64,000 nucleotides of DNA from Roseobacter sp. MED193 (GTDB taxonomy: Bacteria; Pseudomonadota; Alphaproteobacteria; Rhodobacterales; Rhodobacteraceae): contig NZ_CH902583.1 in NCBI RefSeq assembly GCF_000152965.1, positions 3,415,694 through 3,479,693 on the forward strand, given 5' to 3'. Below the pieces are notes generated by a model. That model ran no database searches and was not told where the DNA came from. It saw only the letters and a program-made list of their open reading frames with translations. Position 1 is the first letter of the stretch. Each line of letters starts with the position of its first letter. Positions 53,558 to 62,577 of this stretch are shown here, piece after piece. Made by a program: the position numbers and the translations under genes.

Positions 53558-53931
53558 GGATCCAGTCTTTCTGCAAGAGCCGCGGTGGCAAGGCCATTCG
53601 CGGTAACAATTCGGGGGGCGATGAGGCGCGCGCGCGCGCCGGAGCGGGCCTGCCGCGCGCCAACCAGCGCGGCGGCCTCGGCCAGGGAGCCGGTGGCAAA
53701 GCGTGCCTTGATCCGGGGCGAACAGGTCAGGGTTTGTTCTCCGGCGATGTCTTCTTCAGCCAAGGCGATCAGGGGCAGCCCCAGCTCCGTGGCCAATGTT
53801 TTTAAAGGCTCGGCTACGGCCTTTGCCTGGAGTGAGGCCAGCGCGTCCGGCTGCGCCTGCAACAGGTCCAGAGCCTGGCGCAGGTCGGCCAGTGTTGCGC
53901 TGGCGCGAAATCCGATCCCTGCCACCTTCAT
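53554..53931 (-). CDS. cobE: Cobalamin biosynthesis protein CobE
   Basis: ATG 53931 overlaps the cobL stop as ATGA and gives 125 residues ([21 protein letters not shown]). It is homologous to the C-terminal domain of CbiG, with [14 protein letters not shown] and the basic block near the end. CobE is needed for the aerobic pathway around precorrin-4/5, but its chemistry is unclear. The family and operon position make the call. Confidence 0.9.
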   Translation of the reverse strand: MKVAGIGFRASATLADLRQALDLLQAQPDALASLQAKAVAEPLKTLATELGLPLIALAEEDIAGEQTLTCSPRIKARFATGSLAEAAALVGARQARSGARARLIAPRIVTANGLATAALAERLDP

Positions 53932-55148
53932 CGGGTGACACTCCACTGGATTACGGGGCGAGCACGGCGCCAGTCGCGCATGGACCCCAGAGGACCCGCC
54001 TCTGCGATCTCGGCCTTCAGCAGATGTCCGCCAAGGCGGGCATGGGCCTGCATCAGCAGGGTTTCGGTCTCCAGCGTGACCCCATTGGCCACGATCCGGG
54101 TGCCTTCGGGCAGGATCATCCAGAGGTGCTCCAGCAAGGCCTCAGAGCCACCGCCGCCGATAAAGACGCAGTTGGGCAGCTCGTGGCCGGTCAATACCTC
54201 AGGGGCTTTGCCAAGCACGGCGGCCATGCGATGGGACAGGCCAAAACGCGCGGCATTGGCGCGGATGTTCTCCATACGTTCGGCCCGGGGCTCAAAGGTC
54301 AGGGCGCGAGCACTGCGCGCCGCCAGACACCATTCCACCGAGACAGAGCCAGACCCGCCACCGATATCCCAGAGCAGCTCACCCTGGCGCGGCGCCAGGG
54401 CGGAGAGGGTCAGAGCGCGGATCGGACGTTTGGTGATCTGGCCATCACTGGCGAAATGTATTTCCGCCAGCCCCGAAGCCTGCGGCAGCCCGGGCCGCAT
54501 GGCCTCGATGGCCATAAGGACCGGAGCCCCCCCTTGCGGAAGATCCCCGTCCTGATCCCCGTCCTGAGCAAGGGCATAGCGCACGTGTTCCCTAGGGCCG
54601 CCAAGCCGTTCCATTACATGCAGCTTTGCATCTGGTTGCCCGTTCTCAACCAGCCAGCTGGCCAGTTCAGCCGGAGCCTTGCTGTCGCGCAGGGTGCAGA
54701 TCACCCTTGTGCCCCGGCCCAAAAGCGGCAGGAGCTTGGCATAGGGGGCGGCGTGGAGACCAAGGCAGAACGTGTCTTCCAGCTTCCAGCCCAGGCGGTT
54801 CGCCGCCAGGGCAAAACAGGATGGCCCCGGATAAGAAACCCATTCCTCTGCTGCCAGATCCTTCATCAAAGAGCCCCCGGCTCCGTGCCAGAACGGGTCT
54901 CCCGATGCGAGCACCACCACTGGGCTGCCGCGCAGTTCCAACACAGGCTGAGTGGAAAAGGGCACCGGCCAGGGCCGCGCTTTGGTCCCGGCATTCACCA
55001 GGTCCAGATGACGCGGCCCCCCAAAGATGACTTCCGCCGCCTGCAGTGCATTCTGGCTTGCCTCCGAGAGGCCAGCCAGTCCATCTTCACCCAGACCAAT
55101 GATTGTCAGCCACGGCGGGGTGACAGATGCGACAACAGGATCAGACAT
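53928..55148 (-). CDS. cobL: Precorrin-6Y C5,15-methyltransferase (decarboxylating), CbiE-CbiT fusion
   Basis: Starting at ATG 55148 (MSDPVVASV), the protein has 406 residues. The N-terminal CbiE-type TP-methylase begins LTIIGLGEDGLAGLSEASQ. The C-terminal CbiT-type Rossmann methyltransferase has LLWDIGGGSGSVSVEWC and FIGGGGSEALL. Together they methylate C-5 and C-15 and remove the C-12 acetate carboxyl. The start codon overlaps the cobK start on the other strand within the sequence CATG. Confidence 0.94.
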   Translation of the reverse strand: MSDPVVASVTPPWLTIIGLGEDGLAGLSEASQNALQAAEVIFGGPRHLDLVNAGTKARPWPVPFSTQPVLELRGSPVVVLASGDPFWHGAGGSLMKDLAAEEWVSYPGPSCFALAANRLGWKLEDTFCLGLHAAPYAKLLPLLGRGTRVICTLRDSKAPAELASWLVENGQPDAKLHVMERLGGPREHVRYALAQDGDQDGDLPQGGAPVLMAIEAMRPGLPQASGLAEIHFASDGQITKRPIRALTLSALAPRQGELLWDIGGGSGSVSVEWCLAARSARALTFEPRAERMENIRANAARFGLSHRMAAVLGKAPEVLTGHELPNCVFIGGGGSEALLEHLWMILPEGTRIVANGVTLETETLLMQAHARLGGHLLKAEIAEAGPLGSMRDWRRARPVIQWSVTR

Positions 55149-55887
55149 GACACGTACCCTTGTGTTGGGCGGCACCACAGAGGCCAGCAACTTGGCCAAG
55201 GCCCTTGCGGAAGCGGGCATGGATGCGGTGTTTTCCTACGCCGGCCGCACTGCCAACCCGGTGGCACAGCCTCTGCCGCTGCGGATTGGCGGCTTTGGCG
55301 GCGTTGGCGGGCTGCTGAGCTACCTTAGAAAAGAAGAGATCAGTCATGTCGTGGATGCCACCCATCCCTTTGCCGCCCAGATGAGTCGCAATGTGGTGCG
55401 GGCCTGCGCCGAGGGGGAGGTGCCGCTCTGTGCCTATGAGCGTCCGCCCTGGAGTCCGGCGGCGGGTGATAACTGGATACATGTTGGCGATACTGAGGCG
55501 GCGGTGCAGGCGCTGCCGCAGGACCCGGCGCGGGTCTTTCTGGCGATTGGCAAACAGAACTTGGCGGGTTTTGCCGCCAGGCCTCAGCATCACTATCTGT
55601 TGCGTCTGGTAGATGAACCCAAAGCTGCGCTGCCCCTGCCCGACTGCAGTGTGGAGATCGCGCGCGGCCCCTTTGACGAGGCCGGCGATCTTGCGCTGCT
55701 GAAACGCCATGGCATCACCCATCTGGTGTCCAAGAATGCCGGTGGGCGCGGCGCCTCGGCCAAGCTCGCCGCCGCGCGCGCCCTCAACCTGCCGATCATC
55801 ATGATCGACAGACCAAAGGTGCTCCCGCGCAAGATCTACGGGGATGTGGCAGAGGTGATGGCTTGGCTGTCTCATACTCCCGCTTAG
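55147..55887 (+). CDS. cobK: Precorrin-6A reductase
   Basis: Starting at ATG 55147 (MTRTLVLGGTTEASNLAKAL) after AGGA, the protein has 246 residues. GGTTEAS is the CobK nucleotide-site signature, with VVDATHPFAAQMS and KNAGGRGASAKLAAAR further on. It reduces precorrin-6A with NADPH. It is the only plus-strand gene of the cluster. Its start shares two bases with the cobL start and its end overlaps convergent cobJ by 4 bp, so its promoter must lie inside cobL. Confidence 0.94.
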   Translation: MTRTLVLGGTTEASNLAKALAEAGMDAVFSYAGRTANPVAQPLPLRIGGFGGVGGLLSYLRKEEISHVVDATHPFAAQMSRNVVRACAEGEVPLCAYERPPWSPAAGDNWIHVGDTEAAVQALPQDPARVFLAIGKQNLAGFAARPQHHYLLRLVDEPKAALPLPDCSVEIARGPFDEAGDLALLKRHGITHLVSKNAGGRGASAKLAAARALNLPIIMIDRPKVLPRKIYGDVAEVMAWLSHTPA

Positions 55888-56648
55888 CCCTCGTCCCGGG
55901 CATAGCGCGGGGTGTAGATATGCGGGCCAATGCGGCGGGTGTCCTTGTTGCCGACGATTACCACGGTGCGCATATCTGCCATTTCCGGCCTTGCGTCATT
56001 TAGGGTGACGGTGGTGATTGTCTCACCGGGTTTGGAGACATCGCGGGCAAAAGAAATCAGCGTCTCGCCACCACAGGCCTCACGCAGGATTTCTAGGGCG
56101 CGTGCGAATTGATGGGGGCGCGATTTCGAGCGCGGATTGTAAAACCCCATGGCAAACCCTGCTTCGCCTGCCAGGCGCAGGCGTTTTTCAATCAGCCCCC
56201 AGGGCTTTAGATTGTCACTCAGGTTGATGGCGGCGAAATCATGCCCCATGGGGGCACCAATCCGGGCTGAGGCAGCCAGCATCGCCGTGATGCCGGGCAG
56301 AACCTGAATGTCCAGATCCAGCCAAGAGGGCTTCCCTGCCTCTTCCAGGGCCTCAAAAACCGCAGAGGCCATGGCAAACACACCTGGGTCCCCCGAAGAG
56401 ACCACCGCCACACGTTTGCCGCTCGCGGCCATCTCCAACGCATGGGTGGCGCGTTCTACCTCAACCCGGTTGTCGGTGGCATGCAGTGTGCGGCCGGGGC
56501 GATCGGGGATGCGTTTCACATAGGGAATATAGCCAACAATATCGGTGGCCTCCTCAATCACCTCTTGGACCTGGCTGGTGACCATGCTGTCATTTCCGGG
56601 GCCTAGGCCGACAATTTTGACCCAGCCTTTGGCAGTCGTTTCTGTCAT
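55884..56648 (-). CDS. cobJ: Precorrin-3B C17-methyltransferase
   Basis: This 254-residue TP-methylase has VGLGPGNDSMVTSQVQEVI, VGYIPYVKRIPDR and SSGDPGVFAMASAVFEAL, diagnostic of CobJ/CbiH. It methylates C-17 and drives ring contraction in the aerobic pathway. It overlaps cobI by 4 bp upstream and convergent cobK by 4 bp downstream. Confidence 0.94.
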   Translation of the reverse strand: MTETTAKGWVKIVGLGPGNDSMVTSQVQEVIEEATDIVGYIPYVKRIPDRPGRTLHATDNRVEVERATHALEMAASGKRVAVVSSGDPGVFAMASAVFEALEEAGKPSWLDLDIQVLPGITAMLAASARIGAPMGHDFAAINLSDNLKPWGLIEKRLRLAGEAGFAMGFYNPRSKSRPHQFARALEILREACGGETLISFARDVSKPGETITTVTLNDARPEMADMRTVVIVGNKDTRRIGPHIYTPRYARDEG

Positions 56649-57367
56649 GGTCTGCGCCCCTGTCCGTGAATCAGAACAATTGAGAAATAGGGCACTTCTC
56701 CCGTGATTTCAGAGAGTTTCTGAACGGTTTGGCTGGGCATGGTGCCGCGCTCCACCAGCCAAGCGTCATCCGCCTTGCCGGCGGCGCGCAGGGCACGGCG
56801 CAGCTTGGGCAGGTTGCGGCCGATTTTCATCACCACCAAGGCGTCCGTTTCCTGGATGCGGCGGGTCAGTTCCTCTTCAGGCAGGGTGGCCATGGCCACG
56901 GTCAATACGTCATCGCCCCAGGTGATCGGCTGACCGGTGGCCGTCCAGCAGCCAGACATGCCGGTAATGCCGGGGATAATTTCTTGTTCTGCGCGGCCCT
57001 GAAGTCTCGTGTAGAGATGCATATAGGAGCCATAAAAGAAGGGATCACCTTCGCAAAGCACCACGATATCTTCGCTTTCGGCGATCTCTGCCAGGGTATC
57101 GGTCCAGCGGTCATAGAAGGCGGCCATGACCCGATTGTATTCGGGATCAGAGAAATGGACCTCAGTGGTCACCGGATATTCCATCGCGTGCTCAATGACG
57201 CCGTCCGGCAAGAGGCCATCTACCAAGGCGCGGGCCTGCCCTTTACGACCTTCCTTGCGGAAATAGGCCACATGGCGGGCGCCCTGAATGGCGCGCCAGG
57301 ATTTGACGCTCATCAGCTCCGGATCGCCCGGGCCCAGACCTGCGCAGATGACTTTTCCCATGCTCAC
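56645..57367 (-). CDS. cobI: Precorrin-2 C20-methyltransferase
   Basis: The protein has up to 240 residues with GLGPGDPELMSVKSWRAI, LCEGDPFFYGSYMHLY and IPGITGMSGCWTATGQPI, as in CobI/CbiL. The start is either GTG 57367, overlapping the cobH stop, or ATG 57361, which has better spacing from GGAAAG. It makes precorrin-3A. Confidence 0.93.
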   Translation of the reverse strand: MSMGKVICAGLGPGDPELMSVKSWRAIQGARHVAYFRKEGRKGQARALVDGLLPDGVIEHAMEYPVTTEVHFSDPEYNRVMAAFYDRWTDTLAEIAESEDIVVLCEGDPFFYGSYMHLYTRLQGRAEQEIIPGITGMSGCWTATGQPITWGDDVLTVAMATLPEEELTRRIQETDALVVMKIGRNLPKLRRALRAAGKADDAWLVERGTMPSQTVQKLSEITGEVPYFSIVLIHGQGRRP

Positions 57368-57993
57368 TCTTTCCAGCTTGCCAAGGCGTTCACCGCCGCC
57401 ACGGTTATGGCTGATCCACCCAGGCGGCCTTTGACGATCATGGCAGGCACCGGCAGATCCGACATCAGGGCCTCTTTGGATTCCATTGCGCCAACAAAAC
57501 CAACAGGGCAGCCAATGATGGCGGTCGGGCGTGGACAGGTAGGATCTTTAAGCATGTTCAACAGGTGAAACAGGGCCGTGGGAGCGTTGCCTATGGCCAC
57601 AACCGCACCTTCGAGCTTGGGGCGCCAGAGTTCCAGTGCCGCGGCGGAGCGGGTATTGCCCATCTCCTTGGCCATCTCAGGCACCTTGGGGTCGCGCAGA
57701 GTACAGATGACCTCGTTGTTGGCGGCAAGCCGCGGCCGGGTAATGCCTTCGCTGACCATATGGGCGTCGCACAGGATCGGCGCACCTGCGGCCAGGGCGG
57801 CGCGCGCGGTTTCTGCCATGCCAGGCGAGAACTGGATATATTGTTCCAGGCCGACCATGCCAGCAGCGTGGATCATGCGCACGGCGACGCTTTCCTCATC
57901 CTTGTTGAACCGGCCCAGATCGGCCTCTGCGCGGATGGTTGCAAAGCTCTCGGCGTAGATGGCGGCGCCGTTGGTTTCGTAGCTGTGGAGCAT
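57364..57993 (-). CDS. cobH: Precorrin-8X methylmutase
   Basis: The protein has 209 residues with catalytic His42 in VRMIHAAGMVGLEQYI, the family's GAPILCDAHMVSEGI and IIGCPVGFVGAMESKEAL. It moves the C-11 methyl to C-12, giving hydrogenobyrinate. It sits directly downstream of cobG with no gap. Confidence 0.94.
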   Translation of the reverse strand: MLHSYETNGAAIYAESFATIRAEADLGRFNKDEESVAVRMIHAAGMVGLEQYIQFSPGMAETARAALAAGAPILCDAHMVSEGITRPRLAANNEVICTLRDPKVPEMAKEMGNTRSAAALELWRPKLEGAVVAIGNAPTALFHLLNMLKDPTCPRPTAIIGCPVGFVGAMESKEALMSDLPVPAMIVKGRLGGSAITVAAVNALASWKE

Positions 57994-59166
57994 TTATCTG
58001 CCCTTTGTCAGAATTTGAGGTGCCGCGCGCAGGGCGTTGGCACTTTGGGTTTCTTTTACCGGTTGATCGCTGGCTCTGCCATGGTGGATCAGATCGAATG
58101 TACCGGAGGATGTGGCGGTTAACGTCAGGGGAGTGGGACCCGGATGGGCGCAGCCCTTTGCGCAGCCGGAAACATGCAGGATTTGGCCCTCTGGTACGTG
58201 GGGCGCCAGATCGCGCGCCAGATCGCGGGTTGCCGATAGCGCCTGCAGGCAACCGGGCGCTCCGGTGCAGGCGCGCACCCGCAGGCGGGGATCTGCTGCG
58301 TCAAGGATCACGCCGGGCAGGGAGGCCAGGTCGCGGGCACCCTCGATCAGTATCATTCGCCATGGGGTGAGGCGGAGCGGAGCAATTCTTGCCAAGCCTG
58401 CAAAAGCAGTGGCACTGATTTGGCCAAATTCAAGCGCGACCAACTGGCCGCATACCGTAGGTCCCGGATCAGGCTGGGGAGCGGTGACACTGCGGGGCGC
58501 GCGATGCCCGGCTGGTGGCGCGCAGCGCGCAGTGAGCGCCTGCATCCGGCCCCGTCCTGTTGGCGCGCCGCCCTGGTCCAGGAACCAACGGGCCAAATCC
58601 AAGGCGGCTTCTGCTGCGGTTTCAACCGTCACCGGGCACCCGACCTGGGCTCCATCAGCGACAAGCAAGATATCGGTGCCACTGCGCTCAAACCGGATAT
58701 CTGCGGCACTGTTTTGCAAGAGAGGCTTCGCGCCGGTATCCACCACAAAGCCAAATTTCCCGGGGAGCTGCAGATCCTCTGTCGCCAGCAGGGCCTTCTC
58801 CAGATGACGCGCGATTCTCTGGCTGACATCGCCCTCCTGCCAAAAGGGGGTCAGTAGGATATTCCGACGACTTTCACGCCAGACGTCCTGGTCCAAAAGC
58901 CCGAGCTCCTGCAGGCCCGCGATGACAGAACCATGGGTTTCAGGAGAAACGCCGCGCAATTGCAGATTGGCCCGGGCTGAGAGATCAATCAGCCCGTTGC
59001 CATATTGGCGAGACAGGTCCGCGATTGCCGTGGCCTGCTCCTGGCTCAACCGTCCGAGGGGGGCGCGGATGCGCACCACCAAACCGTCGCCGGACATCAT
59101 TGGGCGCAGGGCTCCTGGGCACCAGCCGTAGACTTTGGGAGAGGGGGCGGAGCGGTTTGAACTCAT
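57994..59166 (-). CDS. cobG: Precorrin-3B synthase
   Basis: ATG 59166 overlaps the cobN stop as ATGA and gives 390 residues. It has nitrite/sulfite-reductase ferredoxin-like half domains and Cys pairs CTGAPGC and CAKGCAHPGP for the 4Fe-4S cluster. CobG is the oxygen-using monooxygenase that forms the C-20 hydroxyl gamma-lactone. It marks the aerobic pathway, as CobF does. Confidence 0.93.
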   Translation of the reverse strand: MSSNRSAPSPKVYGWCPGALRPMMSGDGLVVRIRAPLGRLSQEQATAIADLSRQYGNGLIDLSARANLQLRGVSPETHGSVIAGLQELGLLDQDVWRESRRNILLTPFWQEGDVSQRIARHLEKALLATEDLQLPGKFGFVVDTGAKPLLQNSAADIRFERSGTDILLVADGAQVGCPVTVETAAEAALDLARWFLDQGGAPTGRGRMQALTARCAPPAGHRAPRSVTAPQPDPGPTVCGQLVALEFGQISATAFAGLARIAPLRLTPWRMILIEGARDLASLPGVILDAADPRLRVRACTGAPGCLQALSATRDLARDLAPHVPEGQILHVSGCAKGCAHPGPTPLTLTATSSGTFDLIHHGRASDQPVKETQSANALRAAPQILTKGR

Positions 59167-62100
59167 CCGGCCTGCTCCAGCGTGGCAATGATGGAGTTGC
59201 GCCGACTGATCCAAAGACCTGCCTCGGCCAGGGCCCGAAAGCGGTCGCGCATCGCCTGCAGGGCGGCAGGATTTTCATGCTCCATGAATTCGACCAGGTC
59301 TTCACGTCCCAAGGTAGCCTCAAAGTAGAGATCAAACAAATGCGGTGGTACCACCTGCGCCAGATGGGCAAAGGCTGCCATATGATCCAGAGTGGCCGCA
59401 ATTTCAGCACCGCCACGAAACCCGTGACGCATCATGGAACTGGCCCAGTCCGGGTTAATGGCGCGGGCGCGTGTGACACGGGCAATTTCTTCCCCTAAGG
59501 AGCGCGCCTGTGGTCGGTCGGGGCGGGTGGCGTCCATATGGTATAGGGCTGGGGCCGGGGACCCCAGTCGCGCCATGGCCGCCGCAAAGCCGGCTTCGTG
59601 GGCGGCATAGTCAGATGCAACGAGCAGATCGGTTTCCGGCAAATCCTGAAGATGTACAAAGCTGTCTGCGCTTTTGAGGCGGGCCTCCAGTGCGGAGCGG
59701 GCTTCGGTAATGTCGCCCTTGGCGTCGATGGCATGAGAAGAGGCGGTGATCCAGGCCTCTCCGGCGGCAGCCCGAGAGCTGTCGCTATAGGTCTCAATAT
59801 GTGGGCCCATGGAGAGGCCGTATTGACCGGGTTTGGGGCCAAAGACTCGAGGGGAGGGGGCCAGATAGGGGTTGTCGGACTTGTTTTCGTCGCGCTTTGC
59901 CAAGGCGGCGGCAGCGGCTTCGAACATTTGGGCAAGCCCCGGAAAAACATCGCGAAACAGGCCGGACACGCGCAGGGTCACATCGATGCGAGGGCGCCCC
60001 AGCATGGAAAGCGGCAGCACTTCAAAGCCAGAGACCCGTTCGGAATCCTTGTCCCACTGCGGCGCAAGCCCTGCCAGATGCAGGGCCATGGCAAACTCTT
60101 CCCCTGCGGTGCGCATTGTGGCGGAGCCCCAGAGATCAATCACCAACCCCTGTGGCCAGTCGCCATGGTCTTGCAGATGGCGGCGCAGCAGTTCTTCCGC
60201 CAGCTTGACCCCCTGCGCCTGCGCCGCGCGTGAGGGGACCGAGCGTGGATCGGTGGTAAAGAGGTTGCGCCCGGTCGGCAGAACGTCGGACCGACCGCGA
60301 AACGGGGAGCCGGAGGGGCCGGGGGGGACCATTCTGCCCGCCAGGGCTGCAACCAGCCCGGCGCGTTCTTCAGCGCCGCAGGCGCCGGTGCCAAAGATGT
60401 GTAGCCCTTCGCCATATTGGCTTTCCTTGATGTCGCAGACAAAGGCATCAATGCGGGTGATCGCCTCGGCGGCGGAGCTGTCAGCGGTGAGGCCCAGATC
60501 AGCCTCAACGCCTGTGCCCTGGGCTTCGGCACGGATATCATCCAGCAGACGATCGCGCCGCGCCGGATCCAAGCCATCGGCGGTGGAGTATTCATCCAGC
60601 AGACTCTCCAAGCGGGCCATGCCTTCGGGAAGGCTCGTCTGGGCCAGAGGGGGCGGCAGATGGCCTAGGGTAACCGCACCGACACGTCGTTTTGCCTGGG
60701 CCGCCTCGCCAGGGTCGTTGACAATAAAGGGATAGGTGATTGGCAAGGCGCCGGTGAGGGCTTCGGGCCAGCAGTCATTTGAAAGAGCTACAGCCTTACC
60801 CGGCAGCCACTCCAGCGTTCCATGGGCCCCAATATGTACAAGTGCATCACTGCATTGGCGCAGCCAGAGGTAAAAGGCGACATAGGCATGGCGCGGGGTG
60901 CGATCCAGATCGTGGTAATCCTCGACCCGGCTTTGCACTTCGCCGCGTTCTGGCTGGAGGGCAATCAGGGCCTTGCCAGCCTGGATCGCCTTGAAGTGAA
61001 AGGCGCCGTTGTGAAAATCTGGGTCAGCTTCGGCCTCGCCCCAGGCGGCGTTCAGAGCATCGCGCAGGGTTTCGGGCAGATCTTTCAGCGCCCTGCGATA
61101 GGCTTCTATCGAAAAGCTGAGAGTTTCCGCGCCAAGCCGCTTTCCAAGGTCACATTGTGGCTCTGTTTCATAACCCTGTGCGGCAAGCTCACTCAGGATT
61201 TCGGAGCAGGACGCGAGAGCGTCGAGCCCCACCGCATGGGCCAGGTTATGGGCCTTTCCGGGATAGGTCGACAGGATCAGGCTTGGGCGTTTTTGCGCAT
61301 TGGGCAGAGCAGCAAGGCGCAGCCAGCCCTCCATCCGGTCCGCGATCGCGGTGATGCGATCCGGCACCGGGCGATGGGCAAAGCGGGAGTATTGCAGATC
61401 TGGATCTTGCTTGCCGGGAGATTTGAAACTGATCACCCCAGCAAGAATACGGCCGTCAACTTCGGGCAGGACCACATGCATGGCAAGATCGGCAGGGGAC
61501 AAACCGCGCGCGGCCGCAGCCCAGTCCTTTTTACGTGCTGTAGAGAGCGCTATCTGAAACACCGGGCAGCCGGTGGTGTTGAGCGGCGAGGCGCCGCCGT
61601 CGCTGCCCTGGGCGGAGAAGGCAGTGGCATTGACAATCGCTGCAGGGGCCAAGCGCGGCAGGGTCTGGCGTAGCCAGAGGGACGTTTCAGGGGATTTGAG
61701 GCTGGCGGCAAACAGCCCATAGGCGGCATAGCCGCGCGCGCGAAACTCTGCGATGAGCGCATCCACCGGGGCAGTATCCGCCGCGGTTAGGTAGGAGCGA
61801 TAAAAGCTGACCAGAACCAGCGGGCGGTCGCTTTCTGCGGGTTCAGCGATCACCCCCTTGGCAGGGTCATAAAACCCATGCACCGGTGTGGATTTGTGCC
61901 CCGGGACCGGTCCGGCATAGAGCCCGGCAGCGAGGGAGAGTTGCGCCAGTGCCGCCTGCGCTGCAACAGCGCCACCGGCATCACAGAGCGCCTGCAACCG
62001 CCGCAGGGTGGAAACGGGCAGGGTTGAAAGCTCGTCTAGGCGGGGATCTTCGCGGCCATCGGCCGGCAGCAGGGCAAGAGCGATGCCTCTGCGACGGGCC

Positions 62101-62408
62101 ATATCCTGCAGGGTGGCCAGACCGTAGGGCCAATAGCTTTCGCCGCCAATCAGGCGCACGAGAATGCCCTTGGTGTCTTCCAGCGTTTGTTCCGCATAGG
62201 TATCCACCGACAGGGGATGTTTCAGCGCAACCAAATTGGCCAGCCGGAGGCTGGGCAGTTTTCCTTCTGCGCGATGCCAGCCTGCCGCAAAGGCGCCAAG
62301 GTCGCTGTCGGAGAAAGACAACACCACCAGGTCCGCAGGTGTTTGCCCCAGATCCTGCGGCGTATCTGTTTGATCCAAGCCATGGCTCTCGCGAAAGACA
62401 ACATGCAT
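59163..62408 (-). CDS. cobN: Cobaltochelatase subunit CobN
   Basis: This 1081-residue CobN/Mg-chelatase-H family protein has VDALIAEFRARGYAAYGLFA in the first third and the family hallmark HIGAHGTLEWLPGKAVALS near the middle. NPYLAPSPRVFGPKPGQYG and FRGGAEIAATLDHMAAFAHL lie toward the C-terminus. With CobS and CobT (not in the window) it inserts cobalt into hydrogenobyrinate a,c-diamide. It is shorter than the roughly 1275 residues of the Pseudomonas denitrificans protein. I see no frameshift. Confidence 0.94.
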   Translation of the reverse strand: MHVVFRESHGLDQTDTPQDLGQTPADLVVLSFSDSDLGAFAAGWHRAEGKLPSLRLANLVALKHPLSVDTYAEQTLEDTKGILVRLIGGESYWPYGLATLQDMARRRGIALALLPADGREDPRLDELSTLPVSTLRRLQALCDAGGAVAAQAALAQLSLAAGLYAGPVPGHKSTPVHGFYDPAKGVIAEPAESDRPLVLVSFYRSYLTAADTAPVDALIAEFRARGYAAYGLFAASLKSPETSLWLRQTLPRLAPAAIVNATAFSAQGSDGGASPLNTTGCPVFQIALSTARKKDWAAAARGLSPADLAMHVVLPEVDGRILAGVISFKSPGKQDPDLQYSRFAHRPVPDRITAIADRMEGWLRLAALPNAQKRPSLILSTYPGKAHNLAHAVGLDALASCSEILSELAAQGYETEPQCDLGKRLGAETLSFSIEAYRRALKDLPETLRDALNAAWGEAEADPDFHNGAFHFKAIQAGKALIALQPERGEVQSRVEDYHDLDRTPRHAYVAFYLWLRQCSDALVHIGAHGTLEWLPGKAVALSNDCWPEALTGALPITYPFIVNDPGEAAQAKRRVGAVTLGHLPPPLAQTSLPEGMARLESLLDEYSTADGLDPARRDRLLDDIRAEAQGTGVEADLGLTADSSAAEAITRIDAFVCDIKESQYGEGLHIFGTGACGAEERAGLVAALAGRMVPPGPSGSPFRGRSDVLPTGRNLFTTDPRSVPSRAAQAQGVKLAEELLRRHLQDHGDWPQGLVIDLWGSATMRTAGEEFAMALHLAGLAPQWDKDSERVSGFEVLPLSMLGRPRIDVTLRVSGLFRDVFPGLAQMFEAAAAALAKRDENKSDNPYLAPSPRVFGPKPGQYGLSMGPHIETYSDSSRAAAGEAWITASSHAIDAKGDITEARSALEARLKSADSFVHLQDLPETDLLVASDYAAHEAGFAAAMARLGSPAPALYHMDATRPDRPQARSLGEEIARVTRARAINPDWASSMMRHGFRGGAEIAATLDHMAAFAHLAQVVPPHLFDLYFEATLGREDLVEFMEHENPAALQAMRDRFRALAEAGLWISRRNSIIATLEQAG

Positions 62409-62524
62409 CGTTCAAACCCCCTCCAAGGGATGAGGGGGGAGCAGCGCGCGACTTTGGGAGGATGCAAAGCACCCTCCCATCGATCCCAGAGAAACCCCAT
62501 GGTTCGTTGGGGTGCGCGGGCGCT

Positions 62525-62564
62525 GCCCGGCGTTGTAGCCGGGCGAAATTATAGAAATTTCGCC
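62525..62564. terminator. Two adjoining hairpins between cobW and cobN
   Basis: GCCCGGC/GCCGGGC (62525-62531 and 62538-62544) adjoins GGCGAAATT/AATTTCGCC (62542-62550 and 62556-62564). The stems share three bases, so they are mutually exclusive or stacked. A smaller GGGAGG/CCTCCC stem lies at 62456-62478. They may attenuate or process the cobW-cobN transcript. Confidence 0.4.
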
Positions 62565-62577
62565 GGTTGGCATTAAC

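Noticed and set aside
53796-55328. Long plus-strand open frame of about 510 codons opposite cobE and cobL
   Set aside because: The minus strand here carries well-recognised CobE and CobL proteins. The plus-strand translation is low-complexity Gly/Arg/Gln/His sequence of the type produced antisense to high-GC genes.
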